This document shows positions 52,021 to 62,021 of a DNA stretch of 64,000 nucleotides, one piece after another; positions within the stretch are counted from its first letter, which is position 1, and each line of letters starts with the position of its first letter. Source of the DNA: CAYMSF01 sp964392985. Its GTDB lineage: Bacteria; Verrucomicrobiota; Lentisphaeria; Victivallales; Victivallaceae. The notes under the pieces are model-generated. The model was not told the DNA's origin and did not search any database. It worked only from the letters and a program-made list of their open reading frames with translations. The stretch spans positions 1-64,000 of the forward strand of contig CAYMSF010000011.1 of NCBI GenBank assembly GCA_964392985.1, read 5' to 3'. The translations under genes and the position numbers were made by a program.

Positions 52021-55000
52021 ATGTATTCATCAGCAATTAAAATAATGCTGACAGTTCTCGCCGGTGGATGGTTGCTGACCTTCGTCCTGTTCTGGGAATC
52101 ACACCAGGGATTCGAGCGTGAATTGAATGATAAATTCAAAAATATCGCGGAAGAACGGGAAAAAATGCTTTCCCGGACAATGGACAGTGAGATTCAGCGG
52201 CTTGAAGTCTTGCGCAGTTTTTATTACGGCTCAAGCCTGGTGGACCGGCAGGAATTTGCCGGATTCACCCGCCATCTGATGATAAATTCCTGTTTTAAAT
52301 ATCTCATCTGGGCTCCGGAACTTTCAATTGAACAACGCGAAGATTACCTCAACAAACTCAAAGATGCCGGAGTAACCAATCCACAGTTGCTGGAATTTGA
52401 TAAATCCAATCAACTGATAGAGGCAGGCGGACGCAGTCTATATTTTCCGGTAACATATTACGAACCTCAGGGCGTACCATCAGAATTCAAGCTGGGATTC
52501 GACTTGTATTCGATTCCAGCATGCCAGCGCGAGATAAAAAAAGCCAAGGAAACCGGAAACGTAACATCAACGGAACTGTCCACCATTGTTACTGCCGACA
52601 ACCGTCAAATTACCAATTTTGTGGTCTTCATGCCGGTTTATCATAACACCACTCTTGACCAGATACTGTCAAAACGAAAACTAAAAGGAATAATTTGCGG
52701 CAGCATTGACGTTGAAAAAATGTTTGACCTCTCGGTAAAGGAAACCAACCCTGCCGGATTGGAAATGACGCTGACCCACCCGGGTCAATACAGCGTTGGC
52801 AAACCGGTTTACGTCCACCGCAGTCGTTTAAACCAGGACATCATTTATGATGATGACCTTTATTATCACGCCATTCTGCTCTTCGCCGGCAAGCAGTTTC
52901 AACTGAACGTTCGTCCTGATACTAAATATGTTGACAATAATTCCAGTAATTATGATAATCTGCTTCTCGGCTCCGGTTTGATATTGAGTATTTTTATCGC
53001 GCTGTATATCTACTTCGCCATCTCCAGAAAAGTACACGCTGAAATTGCCGTCAAAACCCGGACCAGAGAATTACTGGAACAGGAAGAGTACCTGGCCACC
53101 ACCCTTCATGCCATTGACGAAGGCGTCATTGTAACTGATAAATCCTGCAAAGTTGAACGGATGAATCTGAAAGCTGAAGAGTTAACCGGATATACATTTC
53201 CCCAGACTAGCGGACAAATACTTTCTGATGTCTTCAAGATTATTGACCCAGTCAGCAGGCAACCGGTTCTAAATCCCATCTATGAAGTAATCAAAACCGG
53301 CAAAGTCTCCCAAATACCGCACACGGTTACACTGGTCGCAAAAACCGGCATCGAACGCCAGATAATCTGCAGCGCGTCACCGATACCCGGAGTGGATAAC
53401 CAGCTCAAAGGCATCGTTCTGACATGGCATGATATCTCGCGGCAGTATCATGACAAAGAGATGTTGCAGGAAAGCGAGACCAAATTCAGACGACTCTTTA
53501 ATTCAACCCGCAATGGTGTTGTGATAATGCACGTCATCACATCATCCGGCAATCCCGAAGATTATATTTTCATGGACGTCAATCCCTGCTTCGAGGAATT
53601 GTCGGGAATGAAGGCGGCGGAACTTATCGGACGCCGTATGCTCGACATCTATCCTGATTTAAAAAGCTCCACATTAATTGAACAGCAACGAATTGTGGTT
53701 AAAACCGGAAAGCCAGTTGCTATTGAACACGCAATCGGCAAAAACAAACATCTGCTGGTCAGCATCTTGCAGTTGACCAAACGGCAAATTGCTCTGGTAA
53801 TTCTGGATTTGTCCAAACAAAAAGAAATTGAAAATGAATTACGGCAGAAGTCCGAGGAGTTAGATCAGTATTTCCAGTTCAATATGGATCTGTTCTGCAT
53901 TACCGATACGCATGGAGTATTTGTAAAAATTAATCCGGCTTGGGAAAAAATGCTCAAATTCAGCGCAGACGAATTGCTTGGTCGTAAATTCATGGATTTT
54001 GTCCACCCCGACGATATAGAGATGACCCGAACGGTTTTTTTGCAAGCATTGCAAGGACCGGTGTCCAGTTTTGTCAATCGCTACTTGGACCGGAGCAACG
54101 AATGTCACTTGGTGGAATGGTGTTCCATCCCTAAGAACGACAGAATTTACGCTGTGGCCCGCGAAGTTACGGAAAGAAAACAATTTGAAACTAAAATTCT
54201 GGCGCAGGGCAAAGAAATACAAACGCTGATTGCCAATATTCCTGACGTTATTTTCAGACTGGATATCAGTGGTAAAATCATCTATATTTCAGAAACCGTC
54301 AAAGATTTACTCCAGAAATCGCCACAGGAATTGATCGGCAGGGCGATTAAAGATCTGGGCTATCCGGAATATATCATCCATATTTGCGACACGGCTATGA
54401 AGCAAACGCTGGAAAACAAGTCTGTTTATGAAACTGAACTTGAGTACGAAGGTAAAATTTTAAATCTGCGGATGCTGGCCGAGTTCAGCGATGATGGCAA
54501 TTTTGAATCGTTTCTTGCCGTACTCCGCGATATCAGCAAAACACGGGAATTGGAAGTCAGTTATCGCAATCTATTCGAGAAAATGCTCGACGGTTTCGCC
54601 TGTCATGAAATCATTCTTGATTCAGACGGCAAGCCGGTTGACTACCGTTTCCTCTCGGTCAATCCGGCGTTTGAGCAACTTACCGGACTCAAAGGGGCCG
54701 ATATTATCGGCAAAACCGTTTCTGAAAAATTGCCCGACACTGAAAAATCATGGATTGAGATTTACGGCAAAGTAGCGTTATCCGGACAAACCGAAAAATT
54801 TGTCAGCTACACCAAAGGGCTGGATAAATATTTTGAAGTATTTGCCTATTCACCGGCCAAATATAAATTCATCACGGTTTTCCGGGACATTACCGAACAG
54901 AAACAAGCGGAAAACAAATTGCAATCCGCATATCGTCAGTTGGAAATACTGAATAAAGAATTGTACACAGGCAATCAAAAATTGCAGGAGAACGTTGCAA

Positions 55001-56595
55001 TTGCAGAACGCCTCGCCACTGAAGCGGAAAATACCAGTCGCGACAAAGGTGAATTCCTTGCCAACATGAGCCACGAAATCAGAACCCCGCTCAATGGAGT
55101 CATCGGCATGGCCGGATTGTTGCTGGAAAGTCAACTGACCAAAGACCAGGCAACCTATGTTGACATCATCAAAAACAGCGGAGAAACCCTCCTTGCGGTC
55201 ATCAACGATATTCTCGACCTTTCCAAAATTGAAGCGAATAAACTCAAGCTGGAGCATATTGAATTCAGCCTGATTGACTTAATGGAAAACGTAACCGCAA
55301 TGTTCGCAATACAAGCGCAAAAAAAGGAAGTTGAGCTCTGTTCCTTCACCTCGCCTGAAATTCCGGCGATGCTGATTGGAGATCCGACCAGACTGCGTCA
55401 GATTATCGTCAATCTTTTAAGCAATGCCATAAAATTCACCGGCGAAGGCGGCTCTGTAACGCTTGAGGCAAAAATTGACCATGAGTGCGAGAATAAACTC
55501 ACTGTTCGTTTCACCGTCGCTGATACCGGCATCGGCATCACGAACGAGCAGATTAATCAGTTGTTCGAACCATTTTCACAACTTGACATTTCAACCGCAC
55601 GACGTTACGGTGGCACCGGGCTTGGGCTCTCCATTGCCAAACGACTCACGGAAATCATGCACGGTGAAATCGGCGTAAACAGTATTTACGGTGACGGTTC
55701 CGTATTCTGGTTCACTATCGTTGTCGATAAAACCAATTCCCGCCCGGTTGAAAATTTCCCTAAACTGGAAAATGCTAAAATCATTGTTGCCGACGGTTGC
55801 AAGGTCTCGCGAAATATAATTTGCAGTATGTTGCAGGGCTGGAAATGCATCGCAGAAGAAGCCGGCAGTCAGGATGACGTCATTGCTAAATTAAACAACG
55901 CGGACGTTTCTCCTTATCGGGCAATCATAATTGATTCCCGGCTTCCTTCCGGCGATATTCTCGATTTTGCAAAAAAAATTAAAGCAGCGCCGGGCAATGG
56001 TAACATCGCCCTGGTGTTAATGACGCAATTTGCTGATAAGTATAATAAAACTGACGCGGTTCTAAAAAACGGTTATTGCTGCAGCGTCATCAAACCGGTG
56101 CGCCAGACCACTCTGCCGGCAACACTGAAACAAGCTTTAGAACCGGCAAAGGACGCTATTGAACCGGCAACAGCAACTGGACAGGAAAATGAGGCGACGA
56201 TCAGCAAAAATCATCAATATAATGTTCTAGTGGTTGAAGACAGCCCTGTTAATCAGGCGCTGTTGACAATGATTCTAAAGCGCGCCGGGTATCGTTTCCG
56301 CCCCGCCGTCAACGGACGGGAAGCGCTGAATGCATTAAAACAGGAAAATTTTGATTTAATTCTGATGGATTGTCAGATGCCGGTAATGGATGGATTTGAA
56401 GCAACTACAAATATTCGCGATCCGCAATCCGACGTTTCAAACCACAATATCCCGATCATCGCAGTTACTGCCTATACTTCGGATTCAGACCGGAAACGTT
56501 GTTTTGACTGCGGCATGAATGACTTCGTCGCTAAACCGGTCAAATCACCGGAACTTATTGCCGCTATCATCAAATGGCTGGAGCCAAAAGCATAA
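52021..56595 (+). CDS. CHASE-type hybrid histidine kinase with multiple PAS and two receivers (1524 aa)
   Basis: ATG at 52021 with GGAGGG just upstream is preferred to TTG at 52009. A CHASE-like sensor (about 30-310; RQEFAGFTRHLMINSCFKYL, FPVTYYEPQG) lies between membrane helices (about 6-26 and 318-340). Five or so PAS domains follow (about 345-960), then HisKA with His1018 in LANMSHEIRTPLNGVIGMAG, HATPase (VADTGIGITNEQINQ, YGGTGLGLSIAKRL), a degenerate first receiver that lacks part of the acidic pair (IIVADGCK) and a complete second receiver (Asp1450 in LILMDCQMP). Senses an extracytoplasmic ligand; the adjacent genes are envelope lipoproteins. Confidence 0.93.
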   Translation: MYSSAIKIMLTVLAGGWLLTFVLFWESHQGFERELNDKFKNIAEEREKMLSRTMDSEIQRLEVLRSFYYGSSLVDRQEFAGFTRHLMINSCFKYLIWAPELSIEQREDYLNKLKDAGVTNPQLLEFDKSNQLIEAGGRSLYFPVTYYEPQGVPSEFKLGFDLYSIPACQREIKKAKETGNVTSTELSTIVTADNRQITNFVVFMPVYHNTTLDQILSKRKLKGIICGSIDVEKMFDLSVKETNPAGLEMTLTHPGQYSVGKPVYVHRSRLNQDIIYDDDLYYHAILLFAGKQFQLNVRPDTKYVDNNSSNYDNLLLGSGLILSIFIALYIYFAISRKVHAEIAVKTRTRELLEQEEYLATTLHAIDEGVIVTDKSCKVERMNLKAEELTGYTFPQTSGQILSDVFKIIDPVSRQPVLNPIYEVIKTGKVSQIPHTVTLVAKTGIERQIICSASPIPGVDNQLKGIVLTWHDISRQYHDKEMLQESETKFRRLFNSTRNGVVIMHVITSSGNPEDYIFMDVNPCFEELSGMKAAELIGRRMLDIYPDLKSSTLIEQQRIVVKTGKPVAIEHAIGKNKHLLVSILQLTKRQIALVILDLSKQKEIENELRQKSEELDQYFQFNMDLFCITDTHGVFVKINPAWEKMLKFSADELLGRKFMDFVHPDDIEMTRTVFLQALQGPVSSFVNRYLDRSNECHLVEWCSIPKNDRIYAVAREVTERKQFETKILAQGKEIQTLIANIPDVIFRLDISGKIIYISETVKDLLQKSPQELIGRAIKDLGYPEYIIHICDTAMKQTLENKSVYETELEYEGKILNLRMLAEFSDDGNFESFLAVLRDISKTRELEVSYRNLFEKMLDGFACHEIILDSDGKPVDYRFLSVNPAFEQLTGLKGADIIGKTVSEKLPDTEKSWIEIYGKVALSGQTEKFVSYTKGLDKYFEVFAYSPAKYKFITVFRDITEQKQAENKLQSAYRQLEILNKELYTGNQKLQENVAIAERLATEAENTSRDKGEFLANMSHEIRTPLNGVIGMAGLLLESQLTKDQATYVDIIKNSGETLLAVINDILDLSKIEANKLKLEHIEFSLIDLMENVTAMFAIQAQKKEVELCSFTSPEIPAMLIGDPTRLRQIIVNLLSNAIKFTGEGGSVTLEAKIDHECENKLTVRFTVADTGIGITNEQINQLFEPFSQLDISTARRYGGTGLGLSIAKRLTEIMHGEIGVNSIYGDGSVFWFTIVVDKTNSRPVENFPKLENAKIIVADGCKVSRNIICSMLQGWKCIAEEAGSQDDVIAKLNNADVSPYRAIIIDSRLPSGDILDFAKKIKAAPGNGNIALVLMTQFADKYNKTDAVLKNGYCCSVIKPVRQTTLPATLKQALEPAKDAIEPATATGQENEATISKNHQYNVLVVEDSPVNQALLTMILKRAGYRFRPAVNGREALNALKQENFDLILMDCQMPVMDGFEATTNIRDPQSDVSNHNIPIIAVTAYTSDSDRKRCFDCGMNDFVAKPVKSPELIAAIIKWLEPKA

Positions 56596-56773
56596 CGTTC
56601 AGCCAGTTTCATACTGAACAACACGGTATTAAAATGCGATATATGGGGTTATTAACTTGCTTTTTGCCCGGAGTTGTTTTACAGTATTCAGGATTTATTA
56701 CCCGGTTGGAGTATTTTGATATCAGTTTTTCGCCGGATATGGAGTTTCAAACCCAAATTAATCGGAGGTTTTT

Positions 56774-57820
56774 ATGACGTTGAAATTAACACGGATTTTA
56801 TCTTTGTCCGGGTTCGCCGCATTATTGGTATTGTGCCACGGTTGCGCCACACCAACATCGGAATCCAAAAATGTCTCGGTTGATTCAGAAGACTGGGGCG
56901 GAATACAAAGCGTTGATGTCCGCACGGTCGCCACAACAATGAGTAGTGAAATCCTGTCACTGCCGGAAATTGCCGGTCGCAAAGGTGAAGTTAATATCGC
57001 CATTGAACCGCTCACCAATTCAACCCGCTTCATTTTTGATAAAGATATTTTTACCGATAAACTGCGGATAGAATTCATGAAAGTGGCCAAAGGCAAAATA
57101 GCCTTCTGCTCCGCTCTTGGTCAGGGAGCCAGAGTTGCCAGACAGCGTCTGATTGATGAGAAAGACCTTGATAATATCATTGCGCAAATCGTTGATGTCA
57201 TGGTAAAGACCCCGCTCATCGCCGATACCAAAGAAAGTATTAAATTTGCCGTCATCCCGGTAAAAAACACCAATATTGTCGGAATGAATGCCGATAGCGT
57301 TACCGCGCTGCTCCGCGCGAAACTGTCAGAAAAAGCCGCCGGCAAAGTTCAGTTCCTGGCACGGGAACAGAATGGTAAAGCGATTGAACAGGTACTGGAT
57401 GAAAAAGACCTGAAGTCTGCCGGACTGGCTAAAGGCAAAAGCCGTGATTTATATGGCGTAGATTATTTTCTCGGGGGCGAATTCACTTCAAAAGCATTGG
57501 AAACTACCGCAAAACAGGCCGGTGGAGAACAGCCGAATACCGATAAATATCTTAACGTCATGCTCATTGACGCCGAATCCGGCGGGGTGACGTTTGAAAA
57601 GAACGTCAAAATAGAGACTAAAGTTGAATCCGGCATTGACCGGGCGGACTATATTCTCACCGGCGAACTCAAAGGTTTAAGCAATGTTGCCAATCGTGGC
57701 GACCGCACCGATTATATTCTGATTTCACTTCAACTTATCGAACCGGTCAGCAATAAAATCATCTGGAATAACGGCTATGAAGTTAAACGGTTGACTCTGC
57801 CCGCCGGAATTTATAAATAA
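56774..57820 (+). CDS. LpoB-like lipoprotein with tandem half-domains (348 aa)
   Basis: Lipobox HGCA at about residue 23-26 follows the signal. Two related segments are visible: VNIAIEPLTNSTRFIFDKDI (about 75) and IKFAVIPVKNTNIVGMNADS (about 157), each continuing with LR and GK(I/V).F; the second half ends DYILTGELKGLSNVANRGD and LQLIEPVSNKIIWNNGYEVK, typical of the LpoB penicillin-binding-protein activator family. E. coli LpoB activates the peptidoglycan synthase PBP1b from the outer membrane. The YcfL-like neighbour supports this family link. GGAGG precedes the ATG. Confidence 0.8.
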   Translation: MTLKLTRILSLSGFAALLVLCHGCATPTSESKNVSVDSEDWGGIQSVDVRTVATTMSSEILSLPEIAGRKGEVNIAIEPLTNSTRFIFDKDIFTDKLRIEFMKVAKGKIAFCSALGQGARVARQRLIDEKDLDNIIAQIVDVMVKTPLIADTKESIKFAVIPVKNTNIVGMNADSVTALLRAKLSEKAAGKVQFLAREQNGKAIEQVLDEKDLKSAGLAKGKSRDLYGVDYFLGGEFTSKALETTAKQAGGEQPNTDKYLNVMLIDAESGGVTFEKNVKIETKVESGIDRADYILTGELKGLSNVANRGDRTDYILISLQLIEPVSNKIIWNNGYEVKRLTLPAGIYK

Positions 57821-57835
57821 CAAGGAGCCTGATAG

Positions 57836-58333
57836 ATGAAAATGAAAAAAATTATTCTGCTCGCAGCTTCTGCTACGGTTCTGGCAATCGGATTCAGCGG
57901 CTGTAAATCCGTATATACGGTTTCAAAGGTCAACAGCAGCGACTTACAGCGCGAGGAAACGGTTATCTTCGTCCGTCCGCCAAGTTACTGGTGGCTGTTC
58001 GGTACCGATTCGATGCGCGATTATGTCGAAATACTCTACGAAAAACCCTCTTTCAACGAAGCCGGCTTCCTCCAGATCCAAATCGGACTGCGTAATCGCG
58101 GCGGTCAGCATTTCTGGGATGTTTCCGGTCCGAACGTGATTACGATCAACGCCCAGACCAAGTTTTTTGAACAACCAATTGTCAGCGGCGGTCAGATGAG
58201 CGCGCCGGTTTATGAAACCAATTCACAACAGGTGTCACTGGAACGCGGTGCCGTAAAAGAGTATAAGGTTATTTGCCCGAATAAATCAGCTAAATATTAT
58301 CAGACGATTCTTACTGACTCATTATCCCAGTAA
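57836..58333 (+). CDS. YcfL/DUF1425-like lipoprotein (165 aa)
   Basis: Lipobox FSGC (about residue 22). The mature domain (VRPPSYWWLFGTDSMRDYVE, FLQIQIGLRNRGGQHFWDVS) has the immunoglobulin-like pattern of DUF1425/YcfL, whose gene neighbours lpoB (ycfM) in Enterobacteria. Its function is unknown there as well. AAGGAG precedes the ATG; gap to the LpoB-like gene is 15 bp, so they are co-transcribed. Confidence 0.75.
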   Translation: MKMKKIILLAASATVLAIGFSGCKSVYTVSKVNSSDLQREETVIFVRPPSYWWLFGTDSMRDYVEILYEKPSFNEAGFLQIQIGLRNRGGQHFWDVSGPNVITINAQTKFFEQPIVSGGQMSAPVYETNSQQVSLERGAVKEYKVICPNKSAKYYQTILTDSLSQ

Positions 58334-58354
58334 TTCCGTCTGCGGAGGCGTATC

Positions 58355-59233
58355 ATGACAAAGATAGTATCGTTGTTCGTCTTTATGTTCACGTTCTTAC
58401 TGTTGCCGTTGTCCGGACAGGATTACAATAGCGGTGCCGGAAGCGGCAGCGCCGCCGTATTGAAACACCCGGTGGCAGTGATTGCGGTTCCGGCTGGCGG
58501 CAATGCGATGCAGATTCCCGCATTCATCGAAAAACTGGAAATCTGGAAAAACATGAAAACTGAGGAAGGCGTGGCGTTACCGGTTGAAGAATGGGCAACA
58601 ACGATTGATTTACTCAAACAAAAAATCGCCGACTCCAATGCCATCCGGGTGATGGAGTTGCCCGCGTCAGCAGAAAACAGCAAGACTAGAATTGCCATGC
58701 CGGATTATTTACTCATGGCAAAATTCGGCACGACACCGGACGGCGGCAAAAGAGTATTTCTCCGTCTGGCCGACCCCTGCTCCGGCGCAGTGGTTTCATC
58801 TTCTTCCGCCTTTGGCGCCAAATTTGAAGACGCGATTGACAAGGCTATGAGAACGATTGAGAATGATGCGGCAATGTGCGCATGGCGCTGCCGGATCAGC
58901 GAAGTCAGCGGTAATGCTATGATTATTAATCGCGGCAGAATTGACGGGGTCAGAGCCGGCGATACCTTTCAGGGCTGGAAAATAACCTCCGACAGCAAAA
59001 TTGACATCACCGTTCCCGACGAACTGCTCCTCATGAAATACGGGCAGAAAACCGGCAAATACAAAGTTATCGAAGAAGGCAAGTTATTCTCAAAAGTTGA
59101 AGCAGTCGGCGATGCCCCGCTATTGGCTGCCGGAGATGTTCTCGAACAGCCTGATATCTGGCTCAAAGACAAAAAACGTGAATCTCGCGCTAAACGGGTA
59201 TGGGACAAAATCTACGATAAAAACAGTAAATAA
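58355..59233 (+). CDS. Exported CsgG/FlgT-like envelope protein (292 aa)
   Basis: A Sec signal (about 1-21) is followed by an N-terminal alpha/beta region (VAVIAVPAGGNAMQIPAFIEKL, PDYLLMAKFGTTPDGGKRV) resembling the CsgG/LpoB 'ABD'-like fold, and a C-terminal beta domain with ISEVSGNAMIINRGRIDGVR and AGDTFQGW, the repeat style of FlgT/CsgG-related C-terminal domains. No lipobox. GGAGG precedes the ATG. Third gene of the envelope cluster; the role is inferred from neighbours only. Confidence 0.65.
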   Translation: MTKIVSLFVFMFTFLLLPLSGQDYNSGAGSGSAAVLKHPVAVIAVPAGGNAMQIPAFIEKLEIWKNMKTEEGVALPVEEWATTIDLLKQKIADSNAIRVMELPASAENSKTRIAMPDYLLMAKFGTTPDGGKRVFLRLADPCSGAVVSSSSAFGAKFEDAIDKAMRTIENDAAMCAWRCRISEVSGNAMIINRGRIDGVRAGDTFQGWKITSDSKIDITVPDELLLMKYGQKTGKYKVIEEGKLFSKVEAVGDAPLLAAGDVLEQPDIWLKDKKRESRAKRVWDKIYDKNSK

Positions 59234-59248
59234 AACCGGTACAAACTC

Positions 59249-60646
59249 ATGAAGAACTATCTGTTGCTCCTTGTCGCTGCCCTTGTCCTCACCGGTTGCA
59301 CCACCTCAAAGGTAAAAATAAACCCGTTGTCCGAAAAAGAAATTGACGCGCAGGAAGTTAAAGCAAATAAAGCCCGTGAAGATTTCTATAATCGTGATTA
59401 CCAGGGAGCCGTTGCGATTCTTGAGCCACTGGCGTCCGGCAGTACCGTAAATACGCCCATGTATTTGAATGAACTGGCAACATGTTATCTTGCGGCCGGA
59501 GAATACAGTAAAGCCAAAAAGACATTCTGGCGCGCCCATGACTATATGGAAGTTTTTGATCCGGCGTCCGAAGCGCAGGCTTCACACCTGTTCGGCGCGG
59601 AAGCTCAGAAATTCTATCACGGCGATCCGTATGAACGGGCAATGAACAACCTGTTCCTCGGACTGCTCTTCCTCAAAGACAATGATGTGGACAATGCCCT
59701 GGCATGTTTCAACAGCGGCATTCTTTGCGATGCCGAAGTCGCAGATGAAAAAATGTCCTCTGACTTCTTCCTGCTTTACGCGCTCGCGGCAAAGTGTTAC
59801 AAGGAACGCAAACAGAATGATATGTGGCAGCAATATACCAGACAGGCGCGTGCCGCATTTCGCGACACCGCTGTTGATGTCAGGCAGTTATCGCTGTCAC
59901 GGCAGTTGCTGGAAACCTCGAAAGCCAACAATCAAAGCGCACAGGAACAATTGGTCGTTAATTTCCTGATTGAACAAATCGAATTCAAGCTCAATAAGTT
60001 ACAGCCGTCAGTAAATACTTTACCGGTTGAGCCATTATTGAGCGGTGACTATAACACCCTCATCGTCCTCGGACTCTCCCCCAGCGTTAAAAAAAGCCGT
60101 TCAGGTCAATATGGTGAAAAGCTGGAAATTATTGAGCCGTTCAAAGATGAAGAAATCCGCTATGAAATCACCATTGACGCCAATGATCCGTTAGATCCGG
60201 TTCAGGATATCTGTGATGTGAATTATCAGGCCATGACCCGCGGCAAGCGCCTCATGGATGAAGTCCTCCGGAAAAAGGCAACGTTTAAACGTACCGCCAA
60301 TAATGTCGCCGATATCCTGATTATCACCGGCGCCGCCATGATCGTGGCAGGTGCGTCAAGCGGTAACGGCAATGCCGCCATCGTTTTCTATTCCGTCGGC
60401 GGCGGCATGATCGCCTCGGGCATGATAATCAAGGGCGTTGCCTATATGACAGTGGCGAGAAGCGACACCCGCTGCTGGCAAACCCTGCCCGGCGAATTGC
60501 AACTTATTCCACTCAAACTGCCCTATGGCAGACATCAGATTGAAATCAGCCTCTTCGACGGCTATTTAAAGTCCGGCAAAAGTAAAGTTGAGCAAATCAA
60601 TATTGATAACCTGTCGAAATTGAACGTCATCATCGCTTTCCCGTAA
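59249..60646 (+). CDS. COG3014-like TPR lipoprotein (465 aa)
   Basis: Lipobox LTGC (about 16-17). TPR-like helical repeats follow (EDFYNRDYQGAVAILEPLAS, ELATCYLAAGEYSKAKKTFW, NLFLGLLFLKDNDVDNALAC). A C-terminal region holds a Gly-rich hydrophobic hairpin (about 370-400; ILIITGAAMIVAGASSGNG) that could insert in a membrane. COG3014-type proteins are encoded beside LpoB- and YcfL-like genes in gammaproteobacteria, and the same trio here supports the assignment. Confidence 0.7.
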   Translation: MKNYLLLLVAALVLTGCTTSKVKINPLSEKEIDAQEVKANKAREDFYNRDYQGAVAILEPLASGSTVNTPMYLNELATCYLAAGEYSKAKKTFWRAHDYMEVFDPASEAQASHLFGAEAQKFYHGDPYERAMNNLFLGLLFLKDNDVDNALACFNSGILCDAEVADEKMSSDFFLLYALAAKCYKERKQNDMWQQYTRQARAAFRDTAVDVRQLSLSRQLLETSKANNQSAQEQLVVNFLIEQIEFKLNKLQPSVNTLPVEPLLSGDYNTLIVLGLSPSVKKSRSGQYGEKLEIIEPFKDEEIRYEITIDANDPLDPVQDICDVNYQAMTRGKRLMDEVLRKKATFKRTANNVADILIITGAAMIVAGASSGNGNAAIVFYSVGGGMIASGMIIKGVAYMTVARSDTRCWQTLPGELQLIPLKLPYGRHQIEISLFDGYLKSGKSKVEQINIDNLSKLNVIIAFP

Positions 60647-60682
60647 TCTGACAATAACTTAAACTAATGATGGAATATAAAT

Positions 60683-61579
60683 ATGATAAAAATTAACAAA
60701 ATTACCGGCATGAATTTAATATTCAGCCTGATTTTCATGCTGTTAATGAGCGCCTGTGTCTCCCGCCAAAAACCCGTTCCGCTAAAAGGCGAACTGCCGG
60801 CAATACCAAAATATTCCGGTGCCCCGCTAAAACTTGAAAAAGGCGAAACCAGTCCGCTCTTTTTAGTTATTCCCGCGAACGACGGCAAAGCTCAAGTTGC
60901 CGCCTTGAAAACCTTGAAAAAGGAGTTGAGCCTGCTTGACGTAAAGCAGGATAAGGAAATCGCACAGTTGAAAGCAAAGATCGCCTCGCTTGAACTTATC
61001 GTAATTGATTTTGAGATTGCCAGAAATACCACGGAACAAATCAAGAAAAATATGAAAACGGCCGGATATCAAATCGCCACCGGATACATACCCGGCAAAA
61101 ATAAAACTGCAGAATACCTGGAAAAATTGAAAAGCAAAAATATCACATTGCGCGATAAAAATGTCCAACCGGAAGATTATTCGCTTAACAACGTTCTAAA
61201 TGACATCAGCGATGCCACGGTTGAATATGATTACAACTTCAAAGGCACTGACCGCGCCGCGATTGACCGGCTGGTGGTGGTCGGACTCGTTGAAAGAAAA
61301 GAGATTTATGATACCAATAACTATGGCGGTGACGTCAAATTTCAAATTGAGGTTTATAATTCAAAAAGCGCCAAACGCATCGGCACGGTTGAAGTCTGCG
61401 GCAGGGGCATCAAAGAGTTAAATTCGCCTTTGACTGATGCAAAACTGAACAGCGAACGCAAAAACCTGAAATCACTCTATGAAGAGGCTACCGACCAGAT
61501 CCCGGCAAATTTAATGAAAATGAAAGAATTTAAGAAGTTACTGCTGGAACCTTCCCAGAACACCACCACTAACAAATAA
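60683..61579 (+). CDS. Lipoprotein of unknown family (298 aa)
   Basis: A signal sequence with lipobox MSAC (about residue 25) is visible. A coiled-coil segment (about 75-125; ALKTLKKELSLLDVKQDKEI, AQLKAKIASLELIV) is followed by a mixed domain with DYNFKGTDRAAIDRLVVVGL and QIEVYNSKSAKRIGTVEVCG, which may be another CsgG/LpoB-like 'beta-strand plus helix' fold. I do not recognise the family with confidence. It is co-directional and 36 bp after the COG3014-like gene. Confidence 0.65.
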   Translation: MIKINKITGMNLIFSLIFMLLMSACVSRQKPVPLKGELPAIPKYSGAPLKLEKGETSPLFLVIPANDGKAQVAALKTLKKELSLLDVKQDKEIAQLKAKIASLELIVIDFEIARNTTEQIKKNMKTAGYQIATGYIPGKNKTAEYLEKLKSKNITLRDKNVQPEDYSLNNVLNDISDATVEYDYNFKGTDRAAIDRLVVVGLVERKEIYDTNNYGGDVKFQIEVYNSKSAKRIGTVEVCGRGIKELNSPLTDAKLNSERKNLKSLYEEATDQIPANLMKMKEFKKLLLEPSQNTTTNK

Positions 61580-61592
61580 CCCGGAGGAAAAA

Positions 61593-62021
61593 ATGTTGAA
61601 AGTATTAATCACTACTCTGATGGTCATCGGACTGTTTACCGCAATTCACGCAGCAGAAAGTGTAACCGCTGCTCCTGCGCCGGTTGCAACAGAGAATCGG
61701 GTGTTGCCGCAACCGACAACCGGCAATGCTTATAAACCCGACCCGGGCAATCCCGTCAAAAAACTCGCCCGCGGTATCGTCAATGCTTTAATCGGTGTCG
61801 GCGAAATACCCATTGAAATCGCCAGAACCGGTGAAACCGACGGTTTACTTCAAGCCGTTTCCTATGGTACACTTAAAGGTATCGGATTTTTCATCATCCG
61901 CGAAGTCATCGGCGTTGTTGATGCCGGCACATTCTTCTCTCCGCTGCCGGGAACGATAGAAAACGGCGAAAGAAGCTGGGGCTATGGTCCATTGATGGTG
62001 CCGGAATGGGTGATTGAATGA
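61593..62021 (+). CDS. TIGR04073-like exported protein (142 aa)
   Basis: A signal peptide (about 1-21, cleavage after IHAAES) and Pro/Ala linker precede KKLARGIVNALIGVGEIPIE and GTLKGIGFFIIREVIGVVDA, then the FFSPLPGTIE ending. This matches TIGR04073, first noted as a putative exosortase-associated family but found widely in PVC bacteria. Function unknown. GGAGG precedes the ATG. The stop overlaps the ankyrin gene's ATG by 4 bp. Confidence 0.75.
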   Translation: MLKVLITTLMVIGLFTAIHAAESVTAAPAPVATENRVLPQPTTGNAYKPDPGNPVKKLARGIVNALIGVGEIPIEIARTGETDGLLQAVSYGTLKGIGFFIIREVIGVVDAGTFFSPLPGTIENGERSWGYGPLMVPEWVIE

